This document shows, piece by piece, positions 18,504 through 27,277 of a DNA stretch of 64,000 nt (position 1 is its first letter; each line of letters starts with the position of its first letter). Both the position numbers and the translations under genes were made by a program. Below the pieces are notes generated by a model, which was not told the origin of the DNA, did no database searches, and worked only from the letters and a program-made list of their open reading frames with translations. Origin of the DNA: Paracoccaceae bacterium (GTDB lineage: Bacteria > Pseudomonadota > Alphaproteobacteria > Rhodobacterales > Rhodobacteraceae); the NCBI GenBank assembly GCA_027486345.1, contig JAIXPH010000032.1, positions 124,001 to 188,000 on the forward strand, read 5' to 3'.

Positions 18504-19691
18504 ATGCGTTTTCCCCTCTTTGCCCCTGCGCTGTTCGCGGCATTCACCCTTCCCGCCCTGCCGGCGTTTGCCGAAGCCGCCGCAGACGCTGCCGCCCCCG
18601 CGGTGACGGAAACCCTGCCTGCCATTTCGGTGTCATCGGTTGAAAAACGCCTGTTGCGGGATCGCGTCGTCGCCTCGGGCCTGATCGCGCCGGTGGAACG
18701 CATCCTCGTGGCACCCCTGATCGAAGGCCAGCCGATCGAGGCGCTTGAGGCCGATGTCGGGGATTACGTGCAGGCCGGTCAGGTTCTGGCCCGGCTGTCA
18801 CGCACGACGCTGGAGCTGCAAAAGACGCAGGTGGCGGCATCCCGCGCCTCGGCCCGCGCGACCATCGCCCAGATCGAGGCGCAACTGATCGAGGCGCGCG
18901 CCAGCGCGGATGAGGCGGCCCGCGTCTCGACCCGCACCGCCGCGCTGCAAAAGCAGGGCAGCGCCTCGCAGGCTGCCGCCGATCAGGCCAATGCCAACGC
19001 CATCGCCGCCTCGTCCCGCGTGACCGCCGCCACCCAGTCACTGGAGGCCGCCCGCGCCCAACTGGAACTGGCCGAGGCCCAGATGGCCAACATCGACCTG
19101 CAACTCGACCGGGCCGAGGTGAAGGCCCCCGTTGCGGGGGAGATCACCGCCCGCAACGCCGTCATCGGCTCCATCGCCACAGCGGCGGGCGAACCGATGT
19201 TCCAGTTGATCAAGGATGGCGCGCTGGAACTGAACGTCGATCTGGCCGAAATCGACCTGCCGCGTGTCGCGCCGGGCCAGACCGTGCTGATGCGCTCCGT
19301 CGGGTCGGTCGAACCGCTGACCGGAACGGTGCGCCTGGTTGAACCGACCATCGACACCGCCACCCGCCTTGGCCGCGCCCGCATCACCATCGACAGCACG
19401 GATCTCGTGCGGTCGGGCATGTTCATGGATGCCGAAATCCTGATCGCCGAACGCGAGACCGTGGCCGTCCCCGTCACCGCCGTTGGCAGCTCTGCCGAGG
19501 GCACCACGGTGATGAAAGTGGCAGAAGGCGTCGTCAGCCGGGTTCCGGTCAAGACCGGCATCCGCGATGGCGGCTGGATCGAAGTGCTGGAGGGCATCGC
19601 CCCCGGCGACAACATCGTGACCAAGGCCGGGGCCTTTGTCCGTGACGGTGACCGGATCAACCCGGTCCCCTTTGAAGCCGCCGTGAACTGA
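18504..19691 (+). CDS. RND efflux periplasmic adaptor (membrane fusion protein)
   Basis: 395 residues with a Sec signal peptide (MRFPLFAPALFAAFTLPALPAFA). A lipoyl-like half-motif IEALEADVGDYVQAGQVLARL is followed by a long alpha-helical hairpin (about residues 110-200) and the second lipoyl half VKAPVAGEITARNAVIGSI. It then has beta-barrel and membrane-proximal domains. HlyD/AcrA-type adaptors bridge the inner-membrane pump and an outer-membrane channel. No TolC gene follows, so a channel encoded elsewhere is probably shared. Confidence 0.93.
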   Translation: MRFPLFAPALFAAFTLPALPAFAEAAADAAAPAVTETLPAISVSSVEKRLLRDRVVASGLIAPVERILVAPLIEGQPIEALEADVGDYVQAGQVLARLSRTTLELQKTQVAASRASARATIAQIEAQLIEARASADEAARVSTRTAALQKQGSASQAAADQANANAIAASSRVTAATQSLEAARAQLELAEAQMANIDLQLDRAEVKAPVAGEITARNAVIGSIATAAGEPMFQLIKDGALELNVDLAEIDLPRVAPGQTVLMRSVGSVEPLTGTVRLVEPTIDTATRLGRARITIDSTDLVRSGMFMDAEILIAERETVAVPVTAVGSSAEGTTVMKVAEGVVSRVPVKTGIRDGGWIEVLEGIAPGDNIVTKAGAFVRDGDRINPVPFEAAVN

Positions 19692-19702
19692 AGGGCCGCG
19701 CC

Positions 19703-22700
19703 ATGAACTTTTCCGCCTGGTCCATCCGCAACCCCGTCGCGCCGCTTCTGGCCTTTGTCCTGCTGCTGATCGTCGGCTGGAACAGCTTCAACACCCTGCC
19801 GATCACCCGCTTTCCGAACATCGACGTCCCGCTTGTCGCCGTGAACGTGGCGCAATCCGGGGCCGCCCCGGCGGAAATGGAAACGCAGGTCACCAAGGAA
19901 ATCGAGGATGCCGTCGCAGGCATCACCGGGGTCAAGAACGTCGTCTCCACCGTGAATGACGGCGTGTCGACCACGGTGGTGGAATTCCGCATGGAAATCC
20001 CCACCGAAAAGGCCGTGCAGGACACCAAGGACGCCATCGACCGGATTCGCGGCAACCTGCCCGGCTCGATCGAGGCGCCGGTGGTCAGCCGGATCGACGT
20101 CGAAGGTCAGGCGATCATGACCTTTGCCGTGTCGAACCAGAACAAGACCATCGAGGAATTGTCTTGGTTCGTCGATGACACCATCACCCGCGCGCTGCAA
20201 GGCCGCCCCGGCGTGGGCCGGGTGGACCGTTACGGCGGGGCAGAACGCGAAATCCGGGTGGAACTGGACCCGGTCAAGCTGGACAGCTACGGCATCACCG
20301 CCAGCGCCGTGAACCAGCAGTTGCGCGCCACCAACGCCAACCTCGGCTCTGGCCGGTCGGAAATCGGTGATGGCGAACAGGCGATCCGCACCCTTGGCGA
20401 TGCGGCCACGGTGGAGCGCCTGTCCGGCACCACCATCGCCCTGCCCTCGGGCCGCCATGTGCGCCTGTCGGACCTTGGCAATGTGGTCGATACCTACGAG
20501 GAACTGCGGTCCTTCGTGCGGCTGGACGGCAAGCCGGTGGTGACCTTCGCCGTGTTCCGGGCCAAGGGCGCGTCCGAAGTGTCGGTGGCGGAAACCGTCA
20601 ACACCGTGCTGGACGGTCTGCGCAAGGATAACCCCGACACCACCATCACCTTGGTCGATGAGACGGTGTTCTACACCTATGGCAACTACGAATCCGCACT
20701 GCACACGCTGATCGAAGGGTCGATCCTTGCCATCCTCGTGGTGCTGGCCTTCCTGCGGAACTGGCGCGCAACGCTGATTGCCGCCGTCGCCCTGCCGCTG
20801 TCTGCGATCCCGACCTTCTTTGTCATGGACCTGCTGGGCTTTTCGCTGAACCTTGTCAGCTTCCTTGCCATCACATTGGCCACCGGCATCCTTGTCGATG
20901 ACGCCATTGTGGAGATCGAGAATATAGCCCGACACATCAGGATGGGGAAAACCCCCTATCGCGCGGCAATCGAGGCCGCGGATGAAATCGGTCTGGCCGT
21001 CATCGCCACAACCTTCACCATCGTCGCGGTCTTTGTGCCCGTGTCCTTCATGGCGGGGATTCCGGGGCAGTATTTCCGGCAATTCGGCCTGACCGTCGCC
21101 ATCTCGGTGCTGTTCTCGCTGCTGGTGGCGCGTCTGATCACCCCGATGATGGCGGCCTATCTCATGCGGTCCAAGGACGCGGACGAGCACAACGCCGAAG
21201 ACGGCGCGATCATGCGCGGCTATCTGAAGCTGGTCGCCACATCGACCTCTGGCCGCTTCCTGCGCTATATCCCGGCGCGGTATATCACGCTGGTTCTGGC
21301 CTTTGTCGTGCTGGGCATCTCCATGCACTTCATGCTGAAGGTTCCGGGCAGCTTCCTGCCGCCCGAAGACGTCAGCCGCATTTCCGTCTCGGTCGAACTG
21401 CCGCCGGGCACCACCTTGGCGGAAACCGAGGTAGCGACCGACCGCATCCATGACACCATCAAGGACATCCCCGGCATTGACCGCATCATGGTCGTGGGCG
21501 GCACCTCGCCGACCGGCGATCTGGACATCCGCCGCGCGTCTGTCGTGGTCGTGCTGGACCGTCTGGATCAATCCCTGCTACTGAAACTGTCGCAGATCGT
21601 GAACAAGGTGCCCGTGCTGGGCGCACTGATCCCCGATGTGGAAAACACCGGCCGGACCGTGCCGCAAAACATCATCGAGGCGCAGATCTTCGACCGCCTG
21701 CACCAACTGCCGGACATGCGCGCCTTCAAGCTGAACGACCGGGGCGAGCGTGACCTGTCCTATTCGATCCTTGCCGGAAATGAGGCGGATTTGAACGAGG
21801 CCGTGGCCCGGCTTGAGGCCGCCTTGGCCAAGGTGCCGGAACTGGCCAACGTCGCGTCTGAGGGTGCCTTGCCCCGCCCGGAAATCCAGATCACCCCCCG
21901 CGTGGCCGAGGCGGCGCGTCTGGGCATCACCACCGCGCAAATCGCCGAAACCGTCCGCGTCGCCACCATCGGCGATGTCGATGCGGCGCTGGCGAAACTG
22001 TCCATCGACAACCGCCTGATCCCGATCCGGGTGCGCCTGAACGACGAAAGCCGCGAAGACCTGTCGCGCATCGCCGCGCTAAAGGTGACCACGGCCACGG
22101 GCGCTTCGGTGCCGCTGGCCGCCGTGGCCGATATCCGCATCGGCGAAGGCCCGTCGGTGGTGGAACGCCTGAACCGCGAACGCCGCGCCACCATCGGCGC
22201 GAACCTGCCCGTGGGGGTGGCACTGGGAACGGCCTCTGCCGCCTTTGACAAGGTGGTGGCGGAAACCCCGCTGCCCGGCACCGCCCGGGTGGAACAATCC
22301 GGCGATGCCGAGGTGCAGGCCGAACTGTTCAGCAGCTTTGGCAATGCCATGATCCTTGGCCTGCTTCTGGTGCTGACGGTGCTGATCCTGCTCTTCAAGT
22401 CGGTGATCCAGCCCTTCACCATCCTGTTCTCCTTGCCGCTCGCCATCGGCGGTGTCGCGGCGGCGCTGATCCTGACCAACTCGGCCCTGTCGATGCCGGT
22501 GCTGATCGGCATCCTGATGCTGATGGGGATCGTGACCAAGAACGCCATCCTGCTGATCGATTTCGCGATCGAGATGCGCAATCAGGGCATGGACCGCTTC
22601 AAGGCGGTGATCGAGGCCGGGCACAAGCGCGCGCGTCCCATCGTCATGACCTCCATCGCCATGTCGGCGGGGATGTTGCCCTCGGCGCTGGGTGTGGGTG

Positions 22701-22984
22701 AGGGCGGGTCGTTCCGCGCGCCCATGGCCACGGCGGTGATCGGCGGCATCATCGTCTCGACCATCCTGTCGCTGGTGGTTGTGCCTGCGTTCTTCCTGAT
22801 CATGGATGACCTGTCGCGCCTGATCTCGCGCCTGTTCAGCAAGATCATCGGCCCGAAAGAGGATGAGCCGGAAGAACCCCCGGCCCATATCCTTGCCGAA
22901 CGCATCGCAGCGCTTGAGGCCGCGCAGGCCGAACGCGCGCCGATGGGTCTGGCAAAGACCGTGCCCTTGCAGGCGGCGGAATAG
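19703..22984 (+). CDS. RND-family efflux permease (HAE1-like)
   Basis: 1093 residues with the RND layout: TM1 (PVAPLLAFVLLLIVGWNSFN), a large periplasmic loop, TM2-6 (beginning ALHTLIEGSILAILVVLAFL), a second loop, and TM8-12. TM4 contains LATGILVDDAIVEIENIARH with the proton-relay acidic pair, and TM10-11 reads LMGIVTKNAILLIDFAIEM. It is a proton-driven tripartite exporter of hydrophobic or toxic compounds. It starts 11 bases after the adaptor gene and ends directly against the convergent marR gene. Confidence 0.95.
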   Translation: MNFSAWSIRNPVAPLLAFVLLLIVGWNSFNTLPITRFPNIDVPLVAVNVAQSGAAPAEMETQVTKEIEDAVAGITGVKNVVSTVNDGVSTTVVEFRMEIPTEKAVQDTKDAIDRIRGNLPGSIEAPVVSRIDVEGQAIMTFAVSNQNKTIEELSWFVDDTITRALQGRPGVGRVDRYGGAEREIRVELDPVKLDSYGITASAVNQQLRATNANLGSGRSEIGDGEQAIRTLGDAATVERLSGTTIALPSGRHVRLSDLGNVVDTYEELRSFVRLDGKPVVTFAVFRAKGASEVSVAETVNTVLDGLRKDNPDTTITLVDETVFYTYGNYESALHTLIEGSILAILVVLAFLRNWRATLIAAVALPLSAIPTFFVMDLLGFSLNLVSFLAITLATGILVDDAIVEIENIARHIRMGKTPYRAAIEAADEIGLAVIATTFTIVAVFVPVSFMAGIPGQYFRQFGLTVAISVLFSLLVARLITPMMAAYLMRSKDADEHNAEDGAIMRGYLKLVATSTSGRFLRYIPARYITLVLAFVVLGISMHFMLKVPGSFLPPEDVSRISVSVELPPGTTLAETEVATDRIHDTIKDIPGIDRIMVVGGTSPTGDLDIRRASVVVVLDRLDQSLLLKLSQIVNKVPVLGALIPDVENTGRTVPQNIIEAQIFDRLHQLPDMRAFKLNDRGERDLSYSILAGNEADLNEAVARLEAALAKVPELANVASEGALPRPEIQITPRVAEAARLGITTAQIAETVRVATIGDVDAALAKLSIDNRLIPIRVRLNDESREDLSRIAALKVTTATGASVPLAAVADIRIGEGPSVVERLNRERRATIGANLPVGVALGTASAAFDKVVAETPLPGTARVEQSGDAEVQAELFSSFGNAMILGLLLVLTVLILLFKSVIQPFTILFSLPLAIGGVAAALILTNSALSMPVLIGILMLMGIVTKNAILLIDFAIEMRNQGMDRFKAVIEAGHKRARPIVMTSIAMSAGMLPSALGVGEGGSFRAPMATAVIGGIIVSTILSLVVVPAFFLIMDDLSRLISRLFSKIIGPKEDEPEEPPAHILAERIAALEAAQAERAPMGLAKTVPLQAAE

Positions 22985-23404
22985 TCAGACCAGTTTCAGC
23001 AGCAAAGCCAGCAACTGCGCCCGTTCGGGCGCAGTCAACGGCCCAAGGGTTTCGGCGCTGACCTTCACCGCCGTGGCCACCCCGTCCGAAAACAGCGCCG
23101 CCCCCGCCCCGGTCAGGGACACGGTGAGGCGGCGTTTGTCGTTGGGATCAGATGCCGTTTCCACCAGCCCCTGCCGCGCCAGACGGTCCACCACGCCCTT
23201 GATCGTGGCCGCATCCATCGCCGTCATCCGGCCCAGATGGTTCTGTGACAGCGGCCCCAGCTCCGACAACCGCGCCAAAACCGCCCATTGCACGGATGTG
23301 ACCTGTGGCAGCCGTTCGGCGAAGATCGCCAGATGGCGCTGGGTCACGCGCCGCAGCACGTAGCCGATCTGGTCGTCCAGCACATATTCCGGGCGTTCTG
23401 TCAT
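22985..23404 (-). CDS. MarR-family regulator divergent from the molybdenum hydroxylase genes
   Basis: 139 residues from the ATG at 23404. The winged helix is seen in LGPLSQNHLGRMTAMDAATIKGVVDRLARQGLVETASDPNDKRR with the usual wing. Starts at 23476 or 23482 are possible but would leave only about 21 bp before the divergent gene and cover its promoter; 23404 leaves 99 bp. It probably represses the divergent catabolic genes until an aromatic or heterocyclic ligand binds. Confidence 0.88.
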   Translation of the reverse strand: MTERPEYVLDDQIGYVLRRVTQRHLAIFAERLPQVTSVQWAVLARLSELGPLSQNHLGRMTAMDAATIKGVVDRLARQGLVETASDPNDKRRLTVSLTGAGAALFSDGVATAVKVSAETLGPLTAPERAQLLALLLKLV

Positions 23405-23444
23405 CGCTTCGGGATAGACCGCGACCGATTGCCGCGCAAGATTG

Positions 23445-23485
23445 TTGACAGAGGCCCTGCCTGTCCGCAATCTCATGTGCATACA
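23445..23485 (+). promoter_or_regulatory. Candidate promoter and MarR site before the hydroxylase genes
   Basis: A perfect -35 TTGACA (23445-23450) with a weak CAATCT 17 bases on, followed by TGTGCATACA (23476-23485), a partial palindrome (TGT/ACA arms) near the expected start point. Only the -35 is strong. Confidence 0.35.
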
Positions 23486-23503
23486 AACAATGTGGGTCGC
23501 CCG

Positions 23504-24316
23504 ATGCTGTTTGCCCGCCCCGACACCCTGACACAGGCGATTGCGCTGCGGGCGCAGGGCTGCCGGGTCTTGGCGGGTGGCACCGACCTCTACCCCGGCG
23601 CAGGCGATCAGCTTTCGGGCGATGTGCTGGACCTGACCGCCATTCCCGCCCTGCGCGGCATTATCTCTGGCCCGGATGGCCTGCGCATCGGTTCCTGCAC
23701 AACCTGGAGCGATCTGGCAGAGGCCACTCTGCCCCCTGCCCTAATCGCCCTGCAACAGGCGGCGCGGCAGGTCGGTGGACGGCAGGTGCAGAACGCCGGA
23801 ACGCTTGGCGGCAACCTTTGCAACGCCTCGCCCGCCGCCGATGGCGTGCCGCCGCTTCTGGCGCTGGAGGCGGCGGTGGAATTGACAGGACCGGACGGCA
23901 CGCGGTCCCTGCCGCTCGGCCATTTCATCACCGGCCCCCGCCGCACCGCCCTGCAACCGGGCGAGATCCTGACCGCCATCACCCTGCCATCCCGTGCCCT
24001 GAGCGGACGATCCGCCTTCGTCAAACTCGGCGCGCGGGCGCATCTGGTGATCTCTATCGCCATGGTCGCGGCGCGGATTTCGCTGGAACAGGGTCGCATC
24101 GTGCAGGCCGCGCTCGCCGTTGGGTGCTGCGGTCCGGTGGCGCGCCTTTTGCCGTTGGACCTGACCGGACTGACCCTGACGCAGGCGTTGGATCACCTTA
24201 CCCCCGCCGCCCTTGCCGTCCATCTGTCACCCATCGACGACATCCGCGCCACCGCCGCTTACCGGCTTGAGGCGGCCGCCGAACTCCTCCGCCGCGCGGT
24301 GACGGAGGCCGCATGA
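23504..24316 (+). CDS. Molybdenum hydroxylase FAD-binding (medium) subunit
   Basis: 270 residues, somewhat shorter than the usual ~285. FAD-binding motifs of the xanthine dehydrogenase/CO dehydrogenase medium chain are present: RVLAGGTDLYPGAGD near residue 20 and QNAGTLGGNLCNASPAAD near residue 95. It would pass electrons from the 2Fe-2S centres to an acceptor. The ATG at 23504 is taken; a GTG at 23492 is in frame. It overlaps the next gene by 4 bases (ATGA), so the subunits are co-translated. Confidence 0.92.
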   Translation: MLFARPDTLTQAIALRAQGCRVLAGGTDLYPGAGDQLSGDVLDLTAIPALRGIISGPDGLRIGSCTTWSDLAEATLPPALIALQQAARQVGGRQVQNAGTLGGNLCNASPAADGVPPLLALEAAVELTGPDGTRSLPLGHFITGPRRTALQPGEILTAITLPSRALSGRSAFVKLGARAHLVISIAMVAARISLEQGRIVQAALAVGCCGPVARLLPLDLTGLTLTQALDHLTPAALAVHLSPIDDIRATAAYRLEAAAELLRRAVTEAA

Positions 24317-26982
24317 TCACCTTCACCCTCAACGGCCAGCCCGTCACCACCGACACCGCCCCCACCCGCCGCCTGTCCGAAGTGCTGCGGGAAGACCTCG
24401 GCCTGAAAGGCACCAAGGTCGGCTGCGATGCGGGCGATTGCGGCTCTTGCACCGTGCTGGTCGATGGCCGCGCCCAATGCGCCTGTCTGACCCCCACCGC
24501 CCGTGTCGCGGGCGCGCAGGTGGAAACGGTCGAGGCCGAAACCCCCGAACTCACCCGCCTGCGCGCCGCCTTCCTGCGCCACGGCGCGGCGCAATGCGGC
24601 ATCTGCACGCCGGGCATGTTGATGGCGGCCGTGGACCTGCTGCGCCGCAATCCCACACCAACAGAAGCTGAGGCATCCAATTCCTTGGGCGGCGTCCTGT
24701 GCCGCTGCACCGGCTACCGCAAGATCATCGCCGCCGTCTGTGACACCACCGATGCCGCAGCGATCACAACCGGCGGCGTCGGCGCGGCGCTGCAACGGCT
24801 GGACGGCGCGGCCAAGGTGGCGGGCGATCTGTTCGGGGCCGATGTGGTCCCCGAAAGCGCGTTGACCCTGAAAGCCATCCGCTCGCCCCACCACCACGCC
24901 GCCTTCACCTTTGGCGACCTGACCGCCTATGCCCGACGCCCCGGCATCGCTGCCGTCTTCACCGCCGCCGACATCCCCGGTGTCAACCGTTTCGGCGTCA
25001 TCCCCCCCTTCGCCGACCAACCCGCCATCGCCCCCAGCCCCGTGCGGTTTCGCGGCGAATGCGTGGCCTTGGTGGCGTTTGAACCGGGGGTGACACCTGA
25101 TCTGTCCGACTTCCCGATCACATGGCAGGAACTGCCCGCCCTGATGGCCCCGGCGCTGGCCGAAACCTCCGCCCTCCTGATCCACGCAAACCGCCCCGGC
25201 AACCGCCTGACCGAAGGCCGTGTGGTCAAGGGCGACGCCGCAAGCGCCCTCGCCACCTCCGCCCATGTCGTCGAAGGCGAGATCACCACCGCCTTCGTCG
25301 AACACGCCTATATCGAGCCTGAGGCGGGTTCCGCGTGGATGGAGGGCGATGTCCTCAACATCCGCGCCTGCACCCAAGCCCCCGTCATGGACCGCGACGA
25401 CACTGCCGCCATCCTTGGCCTGCCTGTGGACAAGGTCCGCATAAGGCCCAGCGCCGTGGGCGGCGGTTTCGGCTCCAAACTGGATGTCAGCCTGCAACCC
25501 TTGCTCGGCCTTGTGGCGCTGAAAACCGGGCGGCCCGTGCGGATGACTTACACACGGCAAGAAAGCATGGCCTCCACCACCAAACGCCACCCCGCCGAAA
25601 TCCGGGGCCGGATCGGTTGCGACGCCACAGGCCGGATCACGGCGGTGGAGTTCGATGGCCGCTTCGACACCGGCGCTTATGCAAGCTGGGGCCCCACCGT
25701 GGCGAACCGCGTCCCGGTCCATGCCTCTGGCCCCTACCTGACACCGCATGTCCACGCCCGCGCCCGCGCCATCCACACCAATGGCCCCGTCTCCGGCGCC
25801 TTCCGCGGCTTTGGCGTGCCACAGGCGGCGATCTGGCAGGAAACGCTCTACGACCAACTCGCCGACAAGGCCGGGATCGACCGGCTGGAGTTCCGCATCC
25901 TGAACGCCCTCAGCGATGGCGATCAATCTGCCACAGGCCAAGTGATGCAGGCCACTGGCATCCGCGCCTGCCTTGAGTCGCTCCGCCCCCATTGGCACCG
26001 CGCCTTGGCAGAGGCGCAGGGCAAACCGGGGCGCGGAGTAGGCCTCGCCTCCTGCTGGTATGGCTGCGGGAATACCTCATTGCCCAACCCCTCCACCATC
26101 CGCATCGGCATCACCGCGCAAGGCGACATCGTCCTGCACCAAGGCGCCACCGACATCGGCCAAGGCTCCAACACCGTCATCACCCAGATCGCCGCTAAGG
26201 CCTTGGGCCTGCCTGTCGAACAGTTCCACCTGATCGGCCCGGATACCTTCCTGTCCCCGGATGCCGGCAAAACCTCGGCCAGCCGACAAACCTATGTCTC
26301 CGGCCGCGCGGCGCATGACACCGCCCGCGCGCTGCGGGCACAGATCCTGCGGCTGGCCAATGCCTCGGACGCTGCCGCCTTGTTACTCAACCACGGCACC
26401 CTGACCGTCACCGAAGGCACCACCCGCCGCGACATCCCGCTCGCCTCCCTGCCCAAGGGCACAGACGGCTACGTCCTGCAAGCCGAAGAGACCTATGACC
26501 CGCCCACCGCGCCCTTGGATGGCAATGGCCAAGGCAAACCCTACGCCGTCTATGGCTATGGTGCGCAACTGGTGGAGCTGCAGGTGGACCCCACCCTCGG
26601 CACCGTCACACTGCTGAACATCACCGCCGCCCATGACGTCGGTCGCGCCATCAACCCCCAACTCGCCGAAGGCCAGATCGAAGGCGGCATCGCCCAAGGC
26701 ATCGGCCTTGCCCTGATGGAGGAATACCTCCCCGGCCGCACCGAGAACCTGCACGACTACCTGATCCCCACCACGGGTGACGTTCCGCCCATCCAATCAA
26801 TCCTGATCGAAATCCCCGATCCCGAAGGCCCCTTCGGCGCGAAAGGCCTGGGCGAGCATGTCCTGATCCCCACCGCCCCCGCCATCCTCAACGCCATCCG
26901 CCACGCCACCGGGGCCAAGATCACCCGCCTGCCCGCTCTGCCCCACCGCATCCGCGCCGCGATCCAAGGGGCGCAGCCATGA
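24313..26982 (+). CDS. Molybdenum hydroxylase: fused 2Fe-2S and molybdopterin subunits
   Basis: 889 residues combining small and large chains of the xanthine oxidase family. The plant-type 2Fe-2S ligands are Cys38, 43, 46 and 58; the second cluster uses Cys95, 98, 130 and 132 (CGIC and CRC motifs). The Moco domains begin around residue 150, with GGGFGSK in the glutamine-loop region and KGLGEHVLIPTAPAI containing the conserved catalytic glutamate. Such enzymes hydroxylate a ring carbon next to nitrogen using water. The closest functional idea is a nicotinate-dehydrogenase-like enzyme because a 6-hydroxynicotinate-reductase homologue follows; the substrate is not proven. Confidence 0.92.
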   Translation: MITFTLNGQPVTTDTAPTRRLSEVLREDLGLKGTKVGCDAGDCGSCTVLVDGRAQCACLTPTARVAGAQVETVEAETPELTRLRAAFLRHGAAQCGICTPGMLMAAVDLLRRNPTPTEAEASNSLGGVLCRCTGYRKIIAAVCDTTDAAAITTGGVGAALQRLDGAAKVAGDLFGADVVPESALTLKAIRSPHHHAAFTFGDLTAYARRPGIAAVFTAADIPGVNRFGVIPPFADQPAIAPSPVRFRGECVALVAFEPGVTPDLSDFPITWQELPALMAPALAETSALLIHANRPGNRLTEGRVVKGDAASALATSAHVVEGEITTAFVEHAYIEPEAGSAWMEGDVLNIRACTQAPVMDRDDTAAILGLPVDKVRIRPSAVGGGFGSKLDVSLQPLLGLVALKTGRPVRMTYTRQESMASTTKRHPAEIRGRIGCDATGRITAVEFDGRFDTGAYASWGPTVANRVPVHASGPYLTPHVHARARAIHTNGPVSGAFRGFGVPQAAIWQETLYDQLADKAGIDRLEFRILNALSDGDQSATGQVMQATGIRACLESLRPHWHRALAEAQGKPGRGVGLASCWYGCGNTSLPNPSTIRIGITAQGDIVLHQGATDIGQGSNTVITQIAAKALGLPVEQFHLIGPDTFLSPDAGKTSASRQTYVSGRAAHDTARALRAQILRLANASDAAALLLNHGTLTVTEGTTRRDIPLASLPKGTDGYVLQAEETYDPPTAPLDGNGQGKPYAVYGYGAQLVELQVDPTLGTVTLLNITAAHDVGRAINPQLAEGQIEGGIAQGIGLALMEEYLPGRTENLHDYLIPTTGDVPPIQSILIEIPDPEGPFGAKGLGEHVLIPTAPAILNAIRHATGAKITRLPALPHRIRAAIQGAQP

Positions 26983-26987
26983 CCCCG

Positions 26988-27041
26988 CATTTTCTGTCCT
27001 CAAATATCCTCGGGAGGTCTGGAGGGCAGACAGCCCTCCAG
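26988..27041 (+). repeat. Hairpin-plus-leader repeat cassette, copy B
   Basis: CATTTTCTGTCCTCAAATAT followed by CCTCGGGAGGT and a perfect 9-bp hairpin CTGGAGGGC (27019-27027), loop AGACA, GCCCTCCAG (27033-27041). The same cassette as at 1062 and 58390, but in this copy no gene starts from its ATG on the minus strand. Confidence 0.75.
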
Positions 27042-27074
27042 CCTTGGGCGCAAAACCGCACAGGTCAGAATCAT

Positions 27075-27272
27075 CCCCTCACCCTACCCCTCTCCCCCAA
27101 GGGGAGAGGGAACCGCGCCCCCCACCAAACCACGCCCTTCCATCTCCTTTGCTCAAATATCCTCGGGTGGTCCGGAGGGCAGACAGCCCTCCGGGGCAAG
27201 ACGCAGGGACCGACAGCGCAAGGCCGCACGCGTCCCCCTCTCCCCTCGGGGGAGAGGGCCGGGGTGAGGGGG
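27075..27272. repeat. REPIN-like element 1: two inverted palindromic repeats
   Basis: The left unit CCCCTCACCCT plus hairpin CTCTCCCCC/GGGGAGAGGG (27075-27110) and the right unit CCCTCTCCCC/GGGGGAGAGGG ending GGGGTGAGGGGG (27234-27272) are the same repeat in opposite orientation, about 120 bp apart. Cassette copy C lies between them. It fills most of the 295-bp gap between the Moco gene and the reductase gene. The terminal GTGAGGGGG is also the likely Shine-Dalgarno of the reductase. Confidence 0.7.
27148..27194 (+). repeat. Hairpin-plus-leader repeat cassette, copy C (partial)
   Basis: TTTGCTCAAATATCCTCGGG, lacking the TTTTCTGTC part, followed by the hairpin CCGGAGGGC (27172-27180), loop AGACA, GCCCTCCGG (27186-27194). 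Compared with copy B one stem pair is C-G instead of T-A, a compensated change that supports selection on the folded form. Confidence 0.7.
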
Positions 27273-27277
27273 CATCG

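Noticed and set aside
18983-21571. 862-codon frame antisense to the adaptor and RND genes
   Set aside because: His/Gln/Arg-rich low-information sequence opposite clearly conserved RND genes.
26988-27272. Possible CRISPR-like or attachment-site structure in the hydroxylase-reductase gap
   Set aside because: Repeats are few, inverted and hairpin-forming with unequal spacing; no cas or integrase gene is near.
27044-27277. In-frame upstream extension of the 6-hydroxynicotinate-reductase-like gene
   Set aside because: It translates the REPIN-like repeat and cassette C into low-complexity Pro/Gly/Arg sequence; homology starts after ATG 27278.
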